Source of the DNA: Desulfosporosinus sp. | Lineage (GTDB): Bacteria; Bacillota; Desulfitobacteriia; Desulfitobacteriales; Desulfitobacteriaceae | Assembly: GCA_003513495.1 (NCBI GenBank) | Contig: DOPM01000003.1 | Coordinates: 1-64,000 of the forward strand | Direction of reading: 5' to 3' | DNA length: 64,000 nucleotides | Notes under the pieces: generated by a model | What the model saw: only the letters and a program-made list of their open reading frames with translations | The model's database searches: none | Told to the model about the DNA's origin: nothing | Shown: positions 57,999 to 64,000 of the stretch, one piece after another | Position numbering within the stretch: the stretch's first letter is position 1 | Layout of the letters: every line of letters begins with the position of its first letter | Made by a program: the position numbers and the translations under genes

Positions 57999-59402
57999 TT
58001 ATTTTGCGTTCTTAATCACTTTGCTGGCAAAGAGCACCGTGATTCCGAGAGTAATTAAGAGTCCGACCGGATAGGAAATGCTAGTGGGCAGACCAAAGCC
58101 TTCCGGAGCTTGTAAGAGATAGGTGAAGGTGACCGCTGTCATGAAAATAGCAGGAATTGTTGCAATCCAGTGCAGTCGTTTTTCCTCGACGAGGTACATA
58201 GCAGCAGACCACAGAAGGATCATCGCTGTCGTTTGGTTTGCCCAAGAAAAATATCTCCAGAGGAAGTTAAAGTCGATCTTGCTCAAGCCGAAAGCAATAA
58301 CAAAGATAGGAATAGAGATAGCTAAGCGTTTCGGAATAGGCTTTTGGCTCATTTTGAAGAAATCAGCAATAACCATTCGAGCACCACGGAATGCTGTATC
58401 TCCGGAAGTAATCGGGAGAATGATAACCCCAATAATGGCAAGGGTTCCACCGATGGCTCCCAGCATAGTAATCGAAACTGTACGAACAACTCCTGCGGGT
58501 CCGCCCGCCGCTAAGGCTTCTTGTAATCCACCCGTTCCACCGAAGACTGCCATTCCTGCTGCAGCCCAAACGAGAGCGATAGCTGATTCACCGATCATCA
58601 TGCCATAGAATACTTTACGGCCATATTTTTCATTTTGAATGGTTCGGGCAATAAGCGGAGATTGGGTAGCATGGAATCCACTGATTGCACCACAAGCGAT
58701 AGTGATGAAGAGTAATGGCCACATGGGTAGATTCTTAGGATGAAGATTACTCAAAGTGAGTTCAGGAATATGATATCCTTTGACAATCAATCCAGCTCCT
58801 ACTCCTACTGCCATGACAATAAGCAAAAGACCAAAGAGAGGGTAGACCTTTCCGATAATCTTATCAATTGGTAAAAGTGTCGCTAAGATATAGTAAATAA
58901 AAATTACTGCAGTCACAACACTTAAACTAATCCAAGATGGAGTTAGAGTGACAATTAGGTTGGCAGGACCAGCAACGAAAACCGTTCCTACAAGAATCAA
59001 TAGTACCACTGAAAAGACATTAACAAACTGACGCATTCCTTGGCCAAGATACTTGCCTACAATATCTGGGAGTTGTGCTCCACCATTTCTTACTGAAAGC
59101 ATGCCGCTAAAATAGTCATGGACAGCACCAGCAAAAATTCCACCGAGAACAATCCAGAGAAAAGCGACTGGCCCCCATAAAGCGCCTGCAATAGGCCCAA
59201 AGATCGGCCCCAGTCCAGCAATATTTAGGAGTTGAACAAGACTCCCTCTGCCAGAGTCCATAGGAACATAATCGACTCCGTCGGTTTTGGTATAGGCAGG
59301 GGTTTCACTGTTTACATTGATACCAAAAACCTTTTCTACAAACTTCCCATAGACCATGTAACCAATAATAAGTGCGACAAACGAAAGTAAAAAAGTAATC
59401 AC
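57999..59402 (-). CDS. cstA: CstA-family transporter (pyruvate/peptide uptake)
   Basis: About 467 aa from GTG 59402, where AGGAGG lies seven bases upstream; an in-frame start at 59447 lacks a site. Some fourteen helices. N-terminal GYMVYGKFVEKVFGI and DGVDYVPMDSGRGSLVQLLNIAGLGPIFGPIAGALWGP are CstA hallmarks. It is much shorter than E. coli CstA/BtsT (about 700 aa), like other Firmicute versions. Just upstream lies a LytS/LytR-like system, as in the pyruvate-responsive BtsSR-BtsT of E. coli. Confidence 0.9.
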   Translation of the reverse strand: MITFLLSFVALIIGYMVYGKFVEKVFGINVNSETPAYTKTDGVDYVPMDSGRGSLVQLLNIAGLGPIFGPIAGALWGPVAFLWIVLGGIFAGAVHDYFSGMLSVRNGGAQLPDIVGKYLGQGMRQFVNVFSVVLLILVGTVFVAGPANLIVTLTPSWISLSVVTAVIFIYYILATLLPIDKIIGKVYPLFGLLLIVMAVGVGAGLIVKGYHIPELTLSNLHPKNLPMWPLLFITIACGAISGFHATQSPLIARTIQNEKYGRKVFYGMMIGESAIALVWAAAGMAVFGGTGGLQEALAAGGPAGVVRTVSITMLGAIGGTLAIIGVIILPITSGDTAFRGARMVIADFFKMSQKPIPKRLAISIPIFVIAFGLSKIDFNFLWRYFSWANQTTAMILLWSAAMYLVEEKRLHWIATIPAIFMTAVTFTYLLQAPEGFGLPTSISYPVGLLITLGITVLFASKVIKNAK

Positions 59403-59562
59403 AAGAATCCTCCTCTCAGATTTAACATAGATTAAGGATAAGTTCAACTAACTGTCCTTATTTTAAATCATCTCAGGAGGTGGTTGACGGATTCCAGTCT
59501 ATAATGTCGTTAACCGTGTCCGAATGTGATTATTCTAAGTTCGTTTTGCATATATGTTCTAA

Positions 59563-60372
59563 CTAGATTTCTAGTACATCCTTTAATGCCTTGACGTAAG
59601 CTCGACTCACAGGAACTTGGGAACTCTTTTCGTCATTTAAAATTAGTGTGTATGCTCCATTAAACCAAGGAACTAATTCTCGCACAAAACTTAAATTGAC
59701 TAAATAACTCCGATGAGGGCGAAAAAAAGAATAGCTCGCTAGTTTTTCTTCAAGTGTTTGTAATGAATGCTTGGTCAAATAAACTCTTTCCACCGTTTTA
59801 ATGAAGACATCCCGATTTTCACGGTAGACATAGAGAATATCCTTAGGATCGATCAATACGACGCTTTCCTCACCTTGAACAGCAAGTTTTGAGATTTTCA
59901 CTGCTTGAAATTGCCCTTTTGCCGTAGATTGACTTGCGCCAGCCATTTTGGTCAGAAGCTCCAGTAAGGAATCATTGAGTGTTTGATTCTGAGCATCCTT
60001 CTGGGGATTTCTTACTCTTTGGCGAATTCGTTCTACTGTTTTCCAGACGCGTTCCTCGTCAAATGGCTTTAAAAGATAGTCTACAGCATTGACTTCAAAG
60101 GCTTGAATGGCATGCTTATCATAGGCTGTAGCAAAGACAATCATTAAGTCTTGCTCCTCTTCAAGCAGTTTTCGCGCCAGGCTTAAACCATCGATATTAG
60201 GCATATGGATATCTAAGAAGGCCACATCAGGCTTAAGCATACGAATTATTTCTAAAGCTTCTGCACCCTGGGTCGCCTCTCCAACAATTTCGATATCTGC
60301 ACATTGCTTTAAAAGATATGTCAGTTCATCCCGAGCGAGTGGTTCATCATCGGCGATAACAGCAGAAATCAC
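59563..60372 (-). CDS. LytTR-family response regulator
   Basis: 269 aa. Receiver with phosphoacceptor Asp54 (VAFLDIHMP) and KPF motif, then a LytTR DNA-binding domain (about 150-265; KISKLAVQGEESVVLIDPKDILYVYRENRDVFIKT, FFRPHRSYLVNL). Overlaps its kinase gene by 4 bp. It probably activates cstA, 160 bp downstream. Confidence 0.93.
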   Translation of the reverse strand: MISAVIADDEPLARDELTYLLKQCADIEIVGEATQGAEALEIIRMLKPDVAFLDIHMPNIDGLSLARKLLEEEQDLMIVFATAYDKHAIQAFEVNAVDYLLKPFDEERVWKTVERIRQRVRNPQKDAQNQTLNDSLLELLTKMAGASQSTAKGQFQAVKISKLAVQGEESVVLIDPKDILYVYRENRDVFIKTVERVYLTKHSLQTLEEKLASYSFFRPHRSYLVNLSFVRELVPWFNGAYTLILNDEKSSQVPVSRAYVKALKDVLEI

Positions 60373-62126
60373 GTCACTCCCCCTCCCTGCTGTAGCGGTA
60401 CCTTAAACCAGACACACGTTCCTTGTTCTAATTCACTATCAATATGAAGTTGAGATTCCTCGCCAAAATGAAACTTTAGACGCTGGTTGACATTATATAG
60501 GGCCAAACCTGTTCCTTCTTGAGATACAGTTCGACTGTGGAGTAATTCCCCAATCCGTTCTGGAGATATTCCAATTCCATTGTCCTTTACAGAAATGAGG
60601 ACATACTCTTTGCTTTCAGTAACACGCACGATGATTTCACCTGTTTTCTCAAGCCCTTTTAGGCCATGACGTACTCCATTTTCTACAAGCGGTTGGAGAG
60701 TAAGTGGAGGCAATAGAACATTTTCGAGCTTAGAATCAATTTCAAGTTTCACGCTTAAGCGTTCTGTAAAACGAGCTTGTTCAATATCTAAATATGCACA
60801 GGTATGGTCAATTTCCTGCCTTAAGGTGACAAATTCGTAAAGAGAGGCATTTAAATTCTTCCTGAAAAAGTTCCCAAGTTGAATGAGTAACTTACGTGCC
60901 ATATTGGGTTGAGTACGGATTAGTGCAACTATTGTATTTAAGGAATTAAAAAGAAAGTGGGGGTTAATCTGTGCTTGAAGTGCTTTAATCTCAGCCTCAC
61001 GGATGAGTCGAGCATGGTTCTGGGCTTCAACTACTTCAAGCTGATGCGAGAGAAGTTTACCTAGTCCCTGGGCGACTTCTTTGTCAACCGGTTTAATCTG
61101 CTTGATATTTATAAAATAGAATTTTAATACCCCAATCACTTCATCTGACTTTTTTAAGGGGACAATAATTGCCACCGCAAGCGGACATCCTTTTTGGGGG
61201 CAGTGGATTTCAGCTAAAGATTTGGGAATGTATAGTTTACCAGTTCTGAGCACTTTTTTAGTTGCTTCTGTCAAAATAGTGTGCCCAGGTAGATGATGAT
61301 CATCTCCTACCCCGACATGGGATAGAATTTTTTCGTGATCAGTAATCGAGACTGCGGAAACTCCCGTAGTTTTTAAAAGTAGTTTAGAAAGTTGAGTCGC
61401 GGATTCTTCCGTGAGTCCCTGACGGAGATTGACTAACATTTGATCGGCAATATCCAGAACTTTATGGGCTTGATTAGCTTCGATACGGTCTTCCTCGTGA
61501 ATGACAGACCGAATAATTGCAACAAAAAGCGCGATTCCAAAGCTATTTGCTAGGATCATCGGAAGAGCAATGACTTGAACCAAGACAACAGCACTTTCCC
61601 AAGGTTTAGCAATAAGAAGGATAATCACCATTTGAACCGTCTCTGCAACTACCCCTGTGAACAGTGCTTTTGAAGTAGGAACGATTCTACGATTCCCAAT
61701 CTTTAGATAAACTAAGCCAGCAATTAAACCTTCTGTCACGGTGGAAATCCCACAGGCTAGCCCAGTAAAGCCGCCGAGCAGAGCTCGGTGAATACCAGCG
61801 ATGAGTCCTGCACCAAGTCCAACCCAAGGTCCCCCTAAAAGTCCGCCTATTACAACCCCAACAACCCTAGAGTTTGCAAGGGCTTCTTCAAAGCCAATTG
61901 TATCCACGCGAGGAATCCAAAGAAAGGAATTTGTGCTAGGTCTAATTGAAATCCCGGTATACGTTCCAACGATTCCAAATAAGCCAAATACTATGGAAAG
62001 CCTAATAATCGTCCCAGAATCGAGTTTATGGTCAATGAGATCACGAAACGCAGTTAACCTCGTTAGCATAAAAGCGATTGCTACGATCAGGCCGATATGT
62101 TCAATCATTAAGAATAAGAGTTGCAC
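60369..62126 (-). CDS. LytS/BtsS-type sensor histidine kinase
   Basis: 585 aa. N-terminal 5TMR-LYT sensor (about 5-205), GAF-like domain (about 225-355), His_kinase with INPHFLFNSLNTIVALIRT (His around residue 390) and HATPase. The family includes the pyruvate sensors BtsS and LytS. Pairing with a CstA-type transporter suggests a pyruvate or related signal. Confidence 0.93.
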   Translation of the reverse strand: MQLLFLMIEHIGLIVAIAFMLTRLTAFRDLIDHKLDSGTIIRLSIVFGLFGIVGTYTGISIRPSTNSFLWIPRVDTIGFEEALANSRVVGVVIGGLLGGPWVGLGAGLIAGIHRALLGGFTGLACGISTVTEGLIAGLVYLKIGNRRIVPTSKALFTGVVAETVQMVIILLIAKPWESAVVLVQVIALPMILANSFGIALFVAIIRSVIHEEDRIEANQAHKVLDIADQMLVNLRQGLTEESATQLSKLLLKTTGVSAVSITDHEKILSHVGVGDDHHLPGHTILTEATKKVLRTGKLYIPKSLAEIHCPQKGCPLAVAIIVPLKKSDEVIGVLKFYFINIKQIKPVDKEVAQGLGKLLSHQLEVVEAQNHARLIREAEIKALQAQINPHFLFNSLNTIVALIRTQPNMARKLLIQLGNFFRKNLNASLYEFVTLRQEIDHTCAYLDIEQARFTERLSVKLEIDSKLENVLLPPLTLQPLVENGVRHGLKGLEKTGEIIVRVTESKEYVLISVKDNGIGISPERIGELLHSRTVSQEGTGLALYNVNQRLKFHFGEESQLHIDSELEQGTCVWFKVPLQQGGGVT

Positions 62127-62153
62127 GCTTAAGATGCTCCTTTACGTCTGCCT

Positions 62154-62185
62154 ATGAATTGTAGTTTCAGAAAACTACAATTCAT
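62154..62185. terminator. Hairpin at the end of the AmmeMemoRadiSam genes
   Basis: A perfect 14-bp inverted repeat (62154-62167 with 62172-62185) with CAGA loop, touching the amrS stop codon. No T-run on the minus strand, so termination is uncertain. Confidence 0.5.
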
Positions 62186-63156
62186 CAAATCATGCCAACT
62201 CCAAAAATGCCCTCTCCACATTTCGGGCAACACCCGAGCTTTAATCGATTAATCAACACAGGTTGACGTTGGATCACAGCCTCACCACACTTAGGACAAA
62301 ACGTCGCATCTCCGCCTCTGACATTTCCCAAGTATACGTAGGGCAAATATTCCTTTGCTATATCCCTTACTTGTTCTAGGATTTTTCGCTCCGTAGGAGG
62401 AACATCGAGTCGATGCGCCGGATGGTAGGCACTCAAATGCCAGGCCAACGGAACATTTAACTTACGTAGCCATTGTGACAATTTAGTTAGCTCTTGAGGA
62501 TTATCATTTGCGCCTTGAATAATAAGCGTTGTTATCTCTAGATGAACCCGCCCAGCCAAACGCTCAACATTATCCAATACCCAAGCTAATTTACTTCCAC
62601 AATACTCTCGATAAAAATCTTCCGAGAATGCTTTGATATCTATATTGACTGCATCTAGCCATGGGATCAACTCTTCGAGAAAGTTCGGTGAAATTGTTCC
62701 ATTACTTACCAAAACCACCTTTCCCCCTAGAGCTTTCACCAAGGGAGCAGTATCTCGAATCATCTCAAACCACACGCTCGGCTCCGAATAGGTAAAACAC
62801 AATCCCAATGATTGCTCCTGTAACGATAGCTCAGCAAGCTCTGTAGGAGTAACCTTTCTTCCAATTTGATGTTGCTGGGATATCTGGTAGTTTTGACAAA
62901 AGGAACAGCTAAGATTGCAACCAAAGCCCCCAACGGAGAAAATCCAAGAACCGGGATAAAAATGATAAAGGGGCTTCTTCTCGATCGGATCCATATTCCA
63001 AGCAGCCACTTCACCATAGGTTCGAGATACAACCTCACCTTCACGGTTTTCTCGAGCGTGGCATCGTCCTGACTGCCCATGCCGCAATTGACATCGCTGG
63101 GGACACAATAGACAACTCGCCATATAAGAATCTTTTACACTGTTTTCATTACTCAT
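62185..63156 (-). CDS. amrS: AmmeMemoRadiSam system radical SAM protein AmrS
   Basis: 323 aa, PflA-like radical SAM enzyme with cluster CNLSCSFCQNYQIS (about 80-90). Residues 14-30 hold an extra Cys motif (CLLCPQRCQLRHGQSGRC), and the C-terminus is a zinc ribbon (FCPKCGEAV...CCPKCGEGI). It overlaps the MEMO-AMMECR1 fusion gene by 8 bp. The three parts co-occur widely, but the reaction is not established. Confidence 0.9.
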   Translation of the reverse strand: MSNENSVKDSYMASCLLCPQRCQLRHGQSGRCHARENREGEVVSRTYGEVAAWNMDPIEKKPLYHFYPGSWIFSVGGFGCNLSCSFCQNYQISQQHQIGRKVTPTELAELSLQEQSLGLCFTYSEPSVWFEMIRDTAPLVKALGGKVVLVSNGTISPNFLEELIPWLDAVNIDIKAFSEDFYREYCGSKLAWVLDNVERLAGRVHLEITTLIIQGANDNPQELTKLSQWLRKLNVPLAWHLSAYHPAHRLDVPPTERKILEQVRDIAKEYLPYVYLGNVRGGDATFCPKCGEAVIQRQPVLINRLKLGCCPKCGEGIFGVGMI

Positions 63157-64000
63157 AATGTCTCATAACCTCAAAACGCCAAAGCTCCACTGGATCTCCA
63201 CCCGAAATCCCCGCTTTTTCTTTGGCAATATTGATCTGATCAGAAACTGTATCGACCCCTTCCAAATGGGGGAGTAACAGCCCGCTTCGCCCACGCTGCC
63301 TAACAACAACCCCATACCTCCAAGGATCTAACTCTTCCGGTCCCGCAATTTTCTCAAGCTCGCCCAAGACATCCACGGTAAAGCTCAGGGTATCTATTTC
63401 ATCTATTCGAACAGGCCTAAAACGTGGATCTTGCGTCCCTGCAGCAATAGCATTGTGTTGAATTTCTAAAGCCAAGTTTTCCTGCCAAGGCTCGGTTGTT
63501 CCAATACATCCGCGCAAATGCCCATGTTGCTTAAGAGTCACAAAACAGCCTCTCCTCATCTTAAACTCAGTAGTAGAGTTTGGTATATGTAATGGAGTAT
63601 TAGCGCCCTTTTCTAAATAAGTCAATAGACAATTTCGAGCCCACTTTGGCAAAGGTGAGGAATGATACAGATCTGCCACCAGATATCCTACACCAAATGG
63701 CCCTTCATAAGATAGCACTTCCGGTGCCCCTTCTTTAGAGGCCAATGCCAAGCGAAGACTCCGATACCCACATTCTCCTGCTCGTTCGACAAGGTCCACT
63801 GGTAAATCTGATAGTTTCTTGGAATCCCTCTGAAGAGTCCTTAACACAAATTGGTCAAATTCCGGTCCGGCAGGTTCAAAACCGTAGGGTCCATCCTCTT
63901 TAAGGCGATGGGAAAGATCCCCACTAGCTACAATGGCATAGCGACCAGGTAAGTCCTCAAGGATTTTTCCTATACGTTCACCATACTCCTCTGGTTGTTC
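63149..64000 (-). CDS. AmrB-AmrA fusion (MEMO1 + AMMECR1 domains), partial at the right edge
   Basis: Visible part 283 codons, open in frame to position 64000, so the N-terminus is outside the window. The MEMO/dioxygenase-like part ends in RYAIVASGDLSHRLKEDGPYGF with catalytic-type His; then comes FDQFVLRTLQRDSKKLSDLPVDLVERAGECGYRSL. The AMMECR1 domain (about the last 175 residues) has the conserved GCFVTLKQHGHLRGCIGT. Fusion of AmrB and AmrA is common. Function unknown; partner of AmrS. Confidence 0.9.
   Translation of the reverse strand, partial: EQPEEYGERIGKILEDLPGRYAIVASGDLSHRLKEDGPYGFEPAGPEFDQFVLRTLQRDSKKLSDLPVDLVERAGECGYRSLRLALASKEGAPEVLSYEGPFGVGYLVADLYHSSPLPKWARNCLLTYLEKGANTPLHIPNSTTEFKMRRGCFVTLKQHGHLRGCIGTTEPWQENLALEIQHNAIAAGTQDPRFRPVRIDEIDTLSFTVDVLGELEKIAGPEELDPWRYGVVVRQRGRSGLLLPHLEGVDTVSDQINIAKEKAGISGGDPVELWRFEVMRHYE

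Noticed and set aside
57838..58074. 78-codon plus-strand frame after the intergenic region
   Set aside because: No ribosome site, no recognisable motif, and it overlaps the 3' end of cstA.

Overview
The window looks like chromosomal DNA of a low-G+C, anaerobic, probably spore-forming Firmicute of the Peptococcaceae type (Desulfosporosinus/Desulfitobacterium-like). This is inferred from gene content, not from a marker gene. The supporting features are MurT/GatD, two c-di-AMP (ydaO-type) riboswitches, the acpS-nnr-alr-mazEF order, a radical-SAM lipoate cluster, a UGA/selenocysteine gene, a CotJC/YdbD-like manganese catalase, an Mbh/Mrp-like antiporter and many metal transporters. I see no transposase, phage, CRISPR array or tRNA.

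Layout. 1-300: three tandem minus-strand promoters and an rRNA-type leader, pointing to an rRNA operon just outside the left edge. 0.5-6.4 kb: ilvA, mnmM, a DAO-type oxidase, a pentapeptide-repeat protein, and a c-di-AMP riboswitch ahead of a LysM/G5/NlpC cell-wall hydrolase. 6.6-9.3 kb: lipM with two radical SAM genes resembling the LipS1/LipS2 lipoyl synthase. 9.4-17.6 kb: an NtrB/NtrC-type two-component system, divergent from a textbook sigma-54 promoter. That promoter precedes an operon of DUF2318 protein, ABC ATPase, two FtsX-like permeases and a thioredoxin-CcdA fusion whose redox motif is Sec-Pro-Ser-Cys, encoded with an in-frame TGA. The operon resembles the P19/Fet iron-uptake loci without FTR1 and P19. 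17.6-23.3 kb: small Met-rich/SHOCT proteins, an Asp/Glu racemase and a polar amino-acid ABC transporter.

23.4-31.1 kb: a possible small RNA, mazEF, gatD-murT, alr, nnr, acpS and a BusR-like (GntR plus RCK_C) regulator. 31.1-33 kb: divergent from the BusR-like gene, a second c-di-AMP riboswitch controls a radical SAM aminomutase. Its substrate-site residues (Lys341, Asn378) mark it as glutamate 2,3-aminomutase, which makes beta-glutamate, an osmolyte. This places two c-di-AMP-linked elements around an osmolyte gene. 33-37 kb: mnmL, a D-cysteine desulfhydrase-like gene, a VOC protein, a HEAT-MGMT fusion and a tautomerase.

37.2-48.3 kb is a metal block: cbiMQO with an unidentified structured leader and terminator, feoA-feoB-FeoB-associated protein with Fur boxes, a DtxR-like regulator, znuABC, a divergent Zur-like gene, CooT and a TrmO-domain protein with a His-rich tail. 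After a manganese catalase, 49.4-57.1 kb holds a nine-gene Mbh/Mrp-like cation/proton antiporter with three proton-channel subunits and a fused D-E-F subunit. 58-62.1 kb: a CstA-family transporter with its LytS/LytR-like system. 62.2-64 kb: part of an AmmeMemoRadiSam locus running off the right edge. Several REP-like palindromes and a dispersed repeat sit between genes.
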